A stretch of 64,000 nucleotides of DNA from Collinsella aerofaciens. Lineage in GTDB: Bacteria > Actinomycetota > Coriobacteriia > Coriobacteriales > Coriobacteriaceae. The stretch covers positions 11,595-75,594 of the forward strand of contig NZ_CABJDK010000005.1 of the NCBI RefSeq assembly GCF_902364355.1, in the 5' to 3' direction. This document shows positions 31,025 through 37,866 of the stretch, piece by piece (within the stretch, counting starts at the first letter, position 1; each line of letters starts with the position of its first letter). The position numbers were made by a program, and so were the translations under genes. The notes under the pieces were generated by a model. It saw nothing but the letters and a program-made list of their open reading frames with translations. It did not search any database and was not told where the DNA came from.

Positions 31025-31489
31025 ATGGCGGATAACGAAGCGCTGTTTACGCCTGAGCTGGTGTTTTTTGATTGGGAGTGTGCGACGCCGGATGAGGTGT
31101 TCGCGCGGCTTGAGGGCGAGCTTGCCCCGCGCGGCTACATTGCCGACGGTTGGCTCGATGCCGTTCGCACGCGCGAGGATGCCTATCCCACGGGTCTTGC
31201 CATGCCGGCGGCCAACATCGCCATCCCACACACCGACCCAGGGTTTGTGGCCAAGCCCTATATCGCGGTGGTAAAGCCCGCCGCGCCCGTGACGTTCAAT
31301 GCTATGGCCGGCATGGGTGCCCCCGTGCCGGCGCAGATCGTCATCAATTTGGGTATTGCCGAGCCGGGCGGCCAGGTCGAGGCCCTGCAAGCGCTCATGA
31401 ATATCTTTATGGACGCGGACGTCGCAGCCGATGTGCTCGGCCAGACCACGCCCCAAGGCATGGTCGACGCCATCCGCCGCCACTTTTAA
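31025..31489 (+). CDS. PTS EIIA type-2 (fructose/galactitol class) protein
   Basis: 154-residue cytosolic phosphocarrier. The segment ANIAIPHTDP holds the expected phosphohistidine, His69. Flanking hydrophobic strands and the C-terminal QALMNIFMD region fit the mannitol/fructose EIIA fold. GAGAGGTGAG precedes the ATG. No EIIB, EIIC or sugar gene is adjacent, so it is an orphan: it may serve a distant permease or have a regulatory role like PtsN. It lies between two GGGAC-core hairpins. Confidence 0.88.
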   Translation: MADNEALFTPELVFFDWECATPDEVFARLEGELAPRGYIADGWLDAVRTREDAYPTGLAMPAANIAIPHTDPGFVAKPYIAVVKPAAPVTFNAMAGMGAPVPAQIVINLGIAEPGGQVEALQALMNIFMDADVAADVLGQTTPQGMVDAIRRHF

Positions 31490-31493
31490 AGCC

Positions 31494-31547
31494 GGCACTT
31501 GGGGACTGTCCCTAACTGCCGGCAGAAAAGGAACGTCCCCAAGTGCC
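31494..31547 (+). repeat. GGGAC-core hairpin after the EIIA gene
   Basis: GGCACTTGGGGAC (31494-31506) is the perfect complement of GTCCCCAAGTGCC (31535-31547); an inner CTGCCGGCAG palindrome sits in the loop. It begins five bases after the stop codon. Confidence 0.65.
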
Positions 31548-31559
31548 AGGGTTGCCCCT

Positions 31560-31588
31560 TTGTCGCGGGGGCTGCGTTGTGACACAAT
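31560..31588 (+). promoter_or_regulatory. Candidate promoter of the parvulin gene
   Basis: TTGTCG (31560-31565), a 17-base spacer and CACAAT (31583-31588) form a plausible sigma-70-type promoter 36 bases before the ATG. Confidence 0.45.
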
Positions 31589-31623
31589 GGCGTTTGTTCG
31601 ATTCGTGATGCGAAAGGCCAACT

Positions 31624-32844
31624 ATGGCAAACAAGAAAAAGAACTCCGAGGCCGCACCGACGCCCGAGCAGCAGGCCCGCGCCGCGTCGAGCTCTCGTAA
31701 GAAGCAGCGCAAGACGTACGTGTCTAAGACCGTCAAGATCGTTCTGGTGGTCATCGGCGTGCTGGCGATGCTGCTTTCCGTCTCGGCCATGGCATGCTCC
31801 GGTCTCATGTCGCAGGCAGAGGATACCTCGGGCTACAAGCTTACCGGCGGTGTGGCTGCCACTATCAACGGCACCAACCTCACCGAGGACACCGTGACAA
31901 AGCAGATCATGAGCATGCGCACGTCTTACGGCTACACCAAGGACAAGGACTGGGCGCAGTATCTGGTCGACAACGACCTCACGCCCAAGAAGTACCGCAA
32001 GCAACTCATCGACTCCTACACGCAGCAGATTCTGCTTCAACAGGCACAGAAGGAGAACGGCGTGACGGTGTCGGACGAGGAGGTCGAGAAGGCTTGGAAG
32101 GACGCGTGCAAGAGCGCGGGCGGTGCCAAGGCCTTTAAGAAGACCCTCAAGACCTACGGCTACACCGAAGACACCTATAAGAGCTCGCTCAAGGAGAGCC
32201 TGGCGCAGCAAAAGCTCAAAGATGCCGTGGCGCCCACCAGCAAGCCCAAGGACAGCGAGATCGTCGATTACATCAACGAGAACCTGTCGAAGTACAACGA
32301 TGCCCGCCGCTCGTCGAACATCCTGATCAAGGTTGATTCCGATGCGTCCGACGAGGACAAGGCTGCCGCCAAGGCCAAGGCGCAGGAGTGCCTGGACAAG
32401 ATCAACTCCGGTGAGCTGAGCTTTGAGGATGCCGTTGAACAGTACTCCGAGGACACCGGTTCCAAGGAGAAGAAGGGCGATGTGGGCTGGGATAAGCTCA
32501 CCACCTTTGTCGACAGCTACCAGACGGCGCTCGAGGGGCTCAACAAGGGCGACGTGAGCGAAGTCGTCGAGTCGACCTATGGCTACCACATCATCAAGTG
32601 CACCGACTACTTCCATGTCGATAATCAGGTTGATGACATCAACCAGGTGCCCAAGGACATCAAGAAGTACGTTTCCAACGTGGTGAAGACGCAGGCGGCC
32701 AGTACTGCATACAGCGAGTGGCTGGAGCAGTACAAGAAAGACGCCGACATTACCGTCAACCCCATGCCCAAGGATGTGCCCTACAACGTGAGCCTGAAGG
32801 GCGTCACCAAGAGCTCGACCGACGATTCGTCGACGACTGAGTAA
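31624..32844 (+). CDS. Parvulin-type peptidyl-prolyl isomerase (PrsA/SurA-like)
   Basis: 406-residue envelope foldase. A Lys/Arg-rich N-terminus leads to a hydrophobic segment (about residues 38-58) ending SVSAMACSG. The Cys there does not fit the lipobox well, so a membrane anchor is equally likely. A SurA-N-like helical region (about 75-220) precedes the parvulin domain (about 235-335, with ARRSSNILIKV, GDVGWDKL and STYGYHIIKC). A Ser/Thr-rich tail closes the protein. It assists folding of exported proteins, plausibly including large surface enzymes. Confidence 0.88.
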   Translation: MANKKKNSEAAPTPEQQARAASSSRKKQRKTYVSKTVKIVLVVIGVLAMLLSVSAMACSGLMSQAEDTSGYKLTGGVAATINGTNLTEDTVTKQIMSMRTSYGYTKDKDWAQYLVDNDLTPKKYRKQLIDSYTQQILLQQAQKENGVTVSDEEVEKAWKDACKSAGGAKAFKKTLKTYGYTEDTYKSSLKESLAQQKLKDAVAPTSKPKDSEIVDYINENLSKYNDARRSSNILIKVDSDASDEDKAAAKAKAQECLDKINSGELSFEDAVEQYSEDTGSKEKKGDVGWDKLTTFVDSYQTALEGLNKGDVSEVVESTYGYHIIKCTDYFHVDNQVDDINQVPKDIKKYVSNVVKTQAASTAYSEWLEQYKKDADITVNPMPKDVPYNVSLKGVTKSSTDDSSTTE

Positions 32845-32898
32845 TCATGGGGCGGTGCTCGCGCGAGTGCCGCCCACGCTATTAGAGAGGATTTGCAG

Positions 32899-33342
32899 AT
32901 GACCAACGAAGAGCTGCAGAAGGAAATGATCGCGGCCATGAAGGCTAAGGACAAGGTTCGCCTGTCCATCATTCGCCAGGTCAAGGCCGAGGTGAAGAAT
33001 ATCGAGGTCAATGAGCGCCGCGATGTGACCGAGGAAGACGTCAACAGCATGATCAAGCGTCTGATTAAGCAGACGAGCGAGACGCTGGAGATGTCCATCA
33101 AGGCCGGCACCGACCAAGAGCGTACCGACAACCTGACTGAGCAGGTCAAGATTCTGGAGAGCCTTCTGCCCGCGCAGGTTTCGGGCGAGGAGCTCGAGGC
33201 CCTGATCGAGCAGGTCATCGCCGAGCTGGGCGCCACGTCCAAGAAGCAGATGGGCCAGGTCATGGGCGCTCTGGGTAAGGCCACTGGCGGCAACTTCGAC
33301 AAGCCTGCCGCGGCCAAGATCGTCGGAGCCAAACTCGCGTAA
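32899..33342 (+). CDS. GatB/YqeY domain protein
   Basis: 147-residue helical protein of the YqeY family, related to the tRNA-binding tail of GatB. The segments SIIRQVKAEVKNIEV, ERTDNLTEQVKILESLLP and KKQMGQVMGALGKATGG are characteristic. The ATG at 32899 is chosen because GAGAGGA lies 7 bases upstream; a TTG at 32893 is too close. Its biochemical role is not settled. The structured element copy B begins just past its stop. Confidence 0.88.
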   Translation: MTNEELQKEMIAAMKAKDKVRLSIIRQVKAEVKNIEVNERRDVTEEDVNSMIKRLIKQTSETLEMSIKAGTDQERTDNLTEQVKILESLLPAQVSGEELEALIEQVIAELGATSKKQMGQVMGALGKATGGNFDKPAAAKIVGAKLA

Positions 33343-33348
33343 TTTGTT

Positions 33349-33496
33349 ACGCGGTTTTACCAAACCGCGTAACGGCTCGACGCTGCAAACCCGTACACGC
33401 GGCAATCTGACGTTCAATTTCAAGGGCGCGACCATAAGGTCTGCGCCCTTTCATTTCACGTCACCTTGCTCGCGTGTACGGGTTTTCGCTGACTTA
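33349..33496 (-). ncRNA. Structured element, copy B (covarying stems)
   Basis: Read on the minus strand, this copy has the same fixed linkers as 3523-3669: TAAGTCAGCGAAA (33496-33484), AAGGTG, CAGATTG, TTGCAGCGTCGAG (33388-33376) and the ACGCGGTTT hairpin (33370-33349). P1 is a different but perfect 13-bp stem (33471-33483 with 33389-33401). P2 is TGACGT/ACGTCA. P3 is AAGGGCGC/GCGCCCTT with an inner GACC/GGTC stem. No gene follows it in its own orientation (it runs antisense into the yqeY-like gene), which argues against a simple cis-riboswitch. Confidence 0.72.
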
Positions 33497-33520
33497 TGCT
33501 CAACAAGGGCGGTTGAGCGC

Positions 33521-33585
33521 TCATTGGGGACAGACTTAAATGAGTGCCCAATGAGCAGGTACTCATTTAAGTCTGTCCCCAATGA
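33521..33585 (+). repeat. Perfect 25-bp inverted repeat with GGGGACAG core
   Basis: Positions 33521-33545 are the exact reverse complement of 33561-33585 with a 15-base loop. The arm begins TCATTGGGGACAG and also holds AAATGAG, so each arm can form its own small hairpin, as in tail-to-tail REP pairs. Confidence 0.75.
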
Positions 33586-33702
33586 GTGCCAACGAGCAGG
33601 TGGAAGATTGCGGGTTCTTTACGGGAATGTAGTGTGGGCTGCGGAAACGTGGTTCTTTCCGTACAATAGTTCAACTCGTGTAAACGCAGGGAAGGGACAT
33701 TC

Positions 33703-34434
33703 ATGGCAGACATGATCGAGATTAAGCATCTCAACAAGTACTTTGGCGACCTGCATGTGCTCAAAGATATCAACCTCACCGTCAAGCGCGGCGAGAAGCT
33801 CGTAATGATCGGGCCCTCTGGTTCGGGTAAGTCGACGCTCATCCGCTGCGTCGATTATCTTGAGGAGCCCACGTCGGGCGAGGTCATTATCGACGGCACG
33901 CCGCTTACCAAGAAGAATCACCTGGAGATGGCTCGCAAGTACAGCTCCATGGTGTTTCAACAGTTCAACCTGTATCCCAACATGACGGTGCTTGGCAACC
34001 TGACGCTCGCGCCCATCAAGCTGCAAAAGAAGAGCAAGGAGGAGGCGACCGAGATCGCCATCGCAGCGCTCAAGCGCGTCGGCATGGCGCATAAGGCCGG
34101 CGAGTATCCGCAGAATCTCTCGGGCGGCCAGCAGCAGCGCATCGCCATCGCCCGTGCCCTGTGCACTAAGCAGCCCATCATCCTGTTTGACGAGCCGACC
34201 TCGGCACTCGACCCCGAGATGGTGCAGGAAGTCCTGGACGTTATGATTGAGCTCGCGCAGGAGGACATCACCATGATCTGCGTGACGCACGAGATGGGCT
34301 TTGCGCGCCAGGTGGCCGACCGCGTCATCTTTATGGAGGACGGCCGCATCCTTGAGGAGGGCACGCCCGAGCACTTCTTCGATAGCCCCGAGAACCCGCG
34401 CTGCCGCGAGTTCCTGTCCAAGATTCTGCACTAG
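33703..34434 (+). CDS. Polar amino-acid ABC transporter ATPase
   Basis: 243-residue ATPase of the GlnQ/HisP class. Walker [10 protein letters not shown] is near residue 38, the Q-loop segment [13 protein letters not shown] near 86, signature LSGGQQQR near 138 and Walker [14 protein letters not shown] near 160. It leads a four-gene importer (ATPase, binding protein, two permeases). GGGAAGGGAC lies upstream and a TACAAT at 33662 is a possible -10. Glutamine, glutamate or another polar amino acid is the likely cargo. Confidence 0.94.
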   Translation: MADMIEIKHLNKYFGDLHVLKDINLTVKRGEKLVMIGPSGSGKSTLIRCVDYLEEPTSGEVIIDGTPLTKKNHLEMARKYSSMVFQQFNLYPNMTVLGNLTLAPIKLQKKSKEEATEIAIAALKRVGMAHKAGEYPQNLSGGQQQRIAIARALCTKQPIILFDEPTSALDPEMVQEVLDVMIELAQEDITMICVTHEMGFARQVADRVIFMEDGRILEEGTPEHFFDSPENPRCREFLSKILH

Positions 34435-34439
34435 GCGCG

Positions 34440-35318
34440 GTGATGGACATGACGGATATGACGAGGGCGGCCGTGTCGCGCCGTCACTTTTTGCAGCTGG
34501 CGGGCGCTGGCATGCTCGCGCTGACGGGGACTGCGCTCACCGGTTGCGGCAACTCCACCAGCGGCGAGGCCTCCGACAAGGGGTCCAAGCTTGCGGCCAT
34601 CAAGTCGCGTGGCCACCTGAACGCCGGCGTCAAGAAAGACGTTCCCGGCTACGGTTATTACGACACCGCCAAGGGTCGCTTTGAGGGCATGGAAGTCGAT
34701 TTGTGCTACCAAATCGCCGCTGCCGTCTTTGGCGTGAGCTACAAGGAGGCCCGCGCCCAGGAGCTGGTCGAGTTTACCGATGTAACGCCCAAGACGCGCG
34801 GCCCGCTGATCGATAACGGCCAGCTCGACGTGGTCGCGGCAACCTACACCATCACCGACGAGCGCAAGAAGAGCTGGGATTTCTCGACGCCGTATCGCAC
34901 CGACTACGTGGGACTCATGGTCAAGAAGCGTTCGGGTTTTACCTCGATTGAGGACCTGGACGGCAAGGTCATCGGCGTGAGCCAGGGTGCCACCACGCAG
35001 GGCCTGATCGAGCAGATGATCAAGGACAACGGCTTTACCTGTAAGCCCGAGTTTAGGGCCTTTAGCGGCTACCCCATCATCAAGAGTTCGCTCGACGCCG
35101 GCAATATCGACGTCTTTGCCATGGACCGCTCCACGCTGGCCGGCTATATGAACGAGACCGTCGAGCTGCTGCAGCCCGAGGTCAAGTTTGGCGAGCAGGG
35201 CTACGGCGTGGCGACCAAGAAGGACTGCGACCTTTCGGCCGTGGTCGATCAGGTGATTTGCGATCGCCTGGCCGATGGCTGGCTCGACCAAGAGGTCAAG
35301 ACCTGGGGTCTTGTATAG
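34440..35318 (+). CDS. Amino-acid ABC transporter binding lipoprotein
   Basis: Type II periplasmic-binding-fold protein (SBP_bac_3 class) of about 292 residues. The signal combines a twin-arginine-like motif SRRHFLQLAG with a lipobox LTGC (Cys36), suggesting Tat export and lipid anchoring. The mature part holds GRFEGMEVDLCYQIA and DVTPKTRGPLIDNGQLDV typical of glutamate/glutamine binders. The start is GTG 34440 or ATG 34443. It lies 5 bases after the ATPase gene. Confidence 0.92.
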   Translation: MMDMTDMTRAAVSRRHFLQLAGAGMLALTGTALTGCGNSTSGEASDKGSKLAAIKSRGHLNAGVKKDVPGYGYYDTAKGRFEGMEVDLCYQIAAAVFGVSYKEARAQELVEFTDVTPKTRGPLIDNGQLDVVAATYTITDERKKSWDFSTPYRTDYVGLMVKKRSGFTSIEDLDGKVIGVSQGATTQGLIEQMIKDNGFTCKPEFRAFSGYPIIKSSLDAGNIDVFAMDRSTLAGYMNETVELLQPEVKFGEQGYGVATKKDCDLSAVVDQVICDRLADGWLDQEVKTWGLV

Positions 35319-35343
35319 GCGCATCGTCCAAGGAAGGAATCAA

Positions 35344-36090
35344 ATGCTCGAAGGATTATTTGACGCCGACCGTTGGTCGACGACATTTCAAAACATGGGG
35401 CCCTTCTGGGAGGGCTTTGGCGTGACGCTGCAAGTGGTCGTTGCCGGCCTGCTGCTGTCGCTGGTGCTGGGCACGCTGCTGGGCGTGTTCTCTACCACTC
35501 GCTCGCGCGTGCTGCGCGCCATAAGCCGCGTGTACGTGGAGTTTTACCAGAACACCCCGTTGCCCGTGCAGGTGCTCTTTATGTACATGGCCGGTCCGCA
35601 GTTTTTGCAGGCCATAACCGGTGCCGACCAGCCGGTGCGCATTGCGCCGTTCGTGCTGGGCTTCTTGGGTGTGGGCCTGTATCACGCGGCCTACATTTCC
35701 GAGGTCATCCGCACCGGTATCGAGGCGGTTCCGCGCGGTCAGATGGAGGCGGCCCAGAGCCAGGGCTTCACCCGTGCGCAGGCCTACTGGTACATCGTGC
35801 TGCCCCAGACGTTCAAGATCATTCTGCCGCCGCTGTGTAACCAGGCACTCAACCTAGTCAAGAACACGTCGGTGCTGGCGCTTGTGGCCGGCGGCGACCT
35901 TATGTACCGTTCCGACAACTTTGTGAGTCTGTACGGGTACCTGCAGGGATACATCGTCTGCTGCCTTATGTATTTCATCATCTGCTTTCCGCTCGCCATG
36001 CTGGTGCAGTGGCTCGAGCGCCGCTCCAAGGAGCGTCCGCGCGGCGTGAGCCTGGCCGAGCTGGGACTCGACAACGTAGAGGAGGCCTAG
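35344..36090 (+). CDS. Amino-acid ABC transporter permease 1
   Basis: 248-residue membrane subunit of the HisM/GlnP class with about five helices. The cytoplasmic coupling segment is QMEAAQSQGFTRAQAYWYIV, matching the EAA motif. The ATG at 35344 has AAGGAAGGA upstream; an in-frame ATG at 35275 lies inside the binding-protein gene and is rejected. It pairs with the next permease. Confidence 0.92.
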   Translation: MLEGLFDADRWSTTFQNMGPFWEGFGVTLQVVVAGLLLSLVLGTLLGVFSTTRSRVLRAISRVYVEFYQNTPLPVQVLFMYMAGPQFLQAITGADQPVRIAPFVLGFLGVGLYHAAYISEVIRTGIEAVPRGQMEAAQSQGFTRAQAYWYIVLPQTFKIILPPLCNQALNLVKNTSVLALVAGGDLMYRSDNFVSLYGYLQGYIVCCLMYFIICFPLAMLVQWLERRSKERPRGVSLAELGLDNVEEA

Positions 36091-36093
36091 CGC

Positions 36094-36732
36094 ATGGAAA
36101 TCTTCAACGCGACCAACCTGCTCTACATTTGGGGCGGCTTTGTTAAGACCATTGAGATCTCGGTACTGTCGATCTTTTTCTCGCTCATCTTTGGCACGGT
36201 GCTGGCGCTCGTTAAGAGCTATGCGCCCCGTCCGTTCCGTATTTTGGTGAGCGCCTATATCGAGCTGTTCCGCTGCACGCCGAACCTGCTGTGGATCCTG
36301 TTTATCTACTTTACGGTGCAGGGTTTGGACATTGTGATTTCGACCATCGCCTTTACGCTGTTTACCAGCGCTGTTATGGCCGAGATTGTGCGCGGCGGCC
36401 TCAACTCGATTCCGCGCGGCCAGTTTGAGGCAGCGCAGAGCCAGGGCTTTGGCTTCTTTGCCACCATGCGCTACATCATTCTGCCGCAGACGTTTAAGAC
36501 AATCATCCCGGCGCTGTTTAGCCAGTGCACGACCGTCATCAAGGACAGCTCGTATCTTTCGGGCATTAACGTGGCCGAGCTCATGTACACGGCAAATGTT
36601 GTGATGGCCCACGCGATCGATCTGTCGCAGGTGCTTATGCTCTACGGCCTGGTGTTTGCGATGTACTTTGTGCTCAACTTTGGTATCTCGCTGCTGGTGA
36701 GGGCATATCAGAGGCGAATGGTGGCAGCGTAG
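36094..36732 (+). CDS. Amino-acid ABC transporter permease 2
   Basis: 212-residue membrane subunit, homologous to the preceding permease. The EAA-type segment is QFEAAQSQGFGFFATMRYII. It starts 4 bases after permease 1, in the same operon, and completes a heterodimeric permease. A GGGAC-core hairpin follows the stop. Confidence 0.92.
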   Translation: MEIFNATNLLYIWGGFVKTIEISVLSIFFSLIFGTVLALVKSYAPRPFRILVSAYIELFRCTPNLLWILFIYFTVQGLDIVISTIAFTLFTSAVMAEIVRGGLNSIPRGQFEAAQSQGFGFFATMRYIILPQTFKTIIPALFSQCTTVIKDSSYLSGINVAELMYTANVVMAHAIDLSQVLMLYGLVFAMYFVLNFGISLLVRAYQRRMVAA

Positions 36733-36733
36733 A

Positions 36734-36764
36734 ATGTGGCAAAGGGACAGCCCCTTTGTCACAT
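36734..36764 (+). repeat. GGGAC-core hairpin after permease 2
   Basis: ATGTGGCAAAGGG (36734-36746) pairs with CCCTTTGTCACAT (36752-36764), one mismatch, with core AAAGGGACAGCC. It begins one base after the stop. Confidence 0.6.
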
Positions 36765-36780
36765 AGAGAAAGGAATCGCG

Positions 36781-37404
36781 ATGAGCGATCTGGAGAATAA
36801 GAAGAATCCTGTGGTCATTTCCATCGCGCGCGACTTTGGCGCCGAGGGCCACGAGATTGGTCGCATGCTTGCCGACGAGTTGGGGATTCCGCTGTATGAC
36901 AACGAGCTGCTGGTGCGTGCGTCGCTGCGCGCGGGCGAGTCGCTCGATAAGATGGCCGCCTACGACGAGCGTCTGGCTGTGGAGAACATGGCGTTTCTGC
37001 CCGACCGCTACGATGCGCGTTCGTACTCGGATAAGTTGTTCCAAAAGATGAGCCAGGTGATCTTGGACCTGGGCGAGACCGAGAGCTGCATTATCGAGGG
37101 TCGTCTGTCCGATTATCTGCTGCGTAACAACCCCAACCACATTGCTGTGTTGGTGACCGCACCCTTTGAGGATCGCGTCGAGATTGTGCGCAAGAAGCGT
37201 GGCCTTAACAAAAAGAAGGGCGCCAAGCTGGTCAAGCAGCAGCAGAAGGCGCGCGAGGCGTTCTATAAGCGCTATAGCGCCGGCAAGTGGAAGATGACGA
37301 GCGGTAAGGACATCGTCGTCAACCGCGCCAAGCTGGGCCGCGAGGGCTGCAAAGACGTTATCGCCGCTGCCTACCGCTACAAAGTAGCGCAGCTCGAAGA
37401 CTAA
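36781..37404 (+). CDS. Cytidylate kinase-like protein
   Basis: 207-residue P-loop protein of the cytidylate-kinase-like family (PF13189 type). The N-terminal VVISIARDFGAEGHEIGRML replaces the usual GSGG loop with GAEG, so nucleotide binding may be altered. The ATG at 36781 follows AAAGGAATC; the in-frame start at 36736 is inside the upstream hairpin. Substrate is unknown; true CMP kinase is probably elsewhere. A terminator hairpin follows. Confidence 0.8.
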   Translation: MSDLENKKNPVVISIARDFGAEGHEIGRMLADELGIPLYDNELLVRASLRAGESLDKMAAYDERLAVENMAFLPDRYDARSYSDKLFQKMSQVILDLGETESCIIEGRLSDYLLRNNPNHIAVLVTAPFEDRVEIVRKKRGLNKKKGAKLVKQQQKAREAFYKRYSAGKWKMTSGKDIVVNRAKLGREGCKDVIAAAYRYKVAQLED

Positions 37405-37410
37405 CCGACC

Positions 37411-37455
37411 AAACCACCACAAGGGGGACACAGGCACCTTTGTGGTGGTTTTTGT
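37411..37455 (+). terminator. Terminator/hairpin with GGGAC core
   Basis: AAACCACCACAA (37411-37422) pairs with TTGTGGTGGTTT (37440-37451), then a T-rich stretch. The loop core GGGGGACACAGGCACC is the inverted partner of the core at 37746-37785. Confidence 0.8.
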
Positions 37456-37509
37456 TTTAGGCCGAGGGAAAGGCCTTGGCGGCAGTGCCTATCCTCGGCT
37501 TTTGCATAG

Positions 37510-37725
37510 TCTCGATCTGTAACACCAAGCCAGCGAAAATGGCTCTAACTGTTACAGATTTAGATGAACCGTTCGGCCGTCAGCCCAACGTCTTGATCTG
37601 TAACACCAGGCGGCATATTTGGTCTCTAACTGTTACAGATTGAGATGCGGCGTGGGCGGCCGGCACAATATCTCGATCTGTAACAACTGCAGGGCTCAAC
37701 GGACTCCAACTGTTACAGATTGAGA
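37510..37725 (+). repeat. Array 1: six alternating 15-nt motifs on a 40-nt pitch
   Basis: TCT(C/T)GATCTGTAACA at 37510, 37591 and 37671 alternates with its inverse, TGTTACAGATT(T/G)AGA, at 37550, 37631 and 37711. Successive motifs start 40, 41, 40, 40 and 40 bases apart. The 25-26-base spacers differ from each other. Each forward/reverse pair forms a 15-bp stem, giving three hairpins in a row. The same layout occurs at 54779-54994. Confidence 0.85.
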
Positions 37726-37745
37726 CAAAACGATCAGGCAAGTCC

Positions 37746-37785
37746 AAAACCACCACTAAGGTGCCTGTCCCCTTTGTGGTGGTCG
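37746..37785 (+). repeat. Inverted partner of the 37411 hairpin
   Basis: ACCACCAC (37749-37756) pairs with GTGGTGGT (37776-37783); core GGTGCCTGTCCCC is the reverse complement of the core at 37411-37451, with one small gap. The two copies bracket array 1. Confidence 0.65.
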
Positions 37786-37799
37786 GGCGGCCGGCATAG

Positions 37800-37840
37800 A
37801 AAAAAGTCCCCGCCGGGCGTGTGCTCGACGGGGACTTTGC
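37800..37840 (-). terminator. Terminator of the NfnAB-type operon
   Basis: AAAGTCCCCG (37803-37812) pairs with CGGGGACTTT (37829-37838). On the minus strand a T run follows, just beyond the stop of the large oxidoreductase subunit. Confidence 0.85.
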
Positions 37841-37866
37841 CGTTTGGTGGCTAGCGCTGTAGGTGA

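Noticed and set aside
37510..37725. CRISPR array
   Set aside because: The repeats are only 15 nt and alternate in orientation, there are just six, and no cas genes are present. The same holds for 54779-54994.
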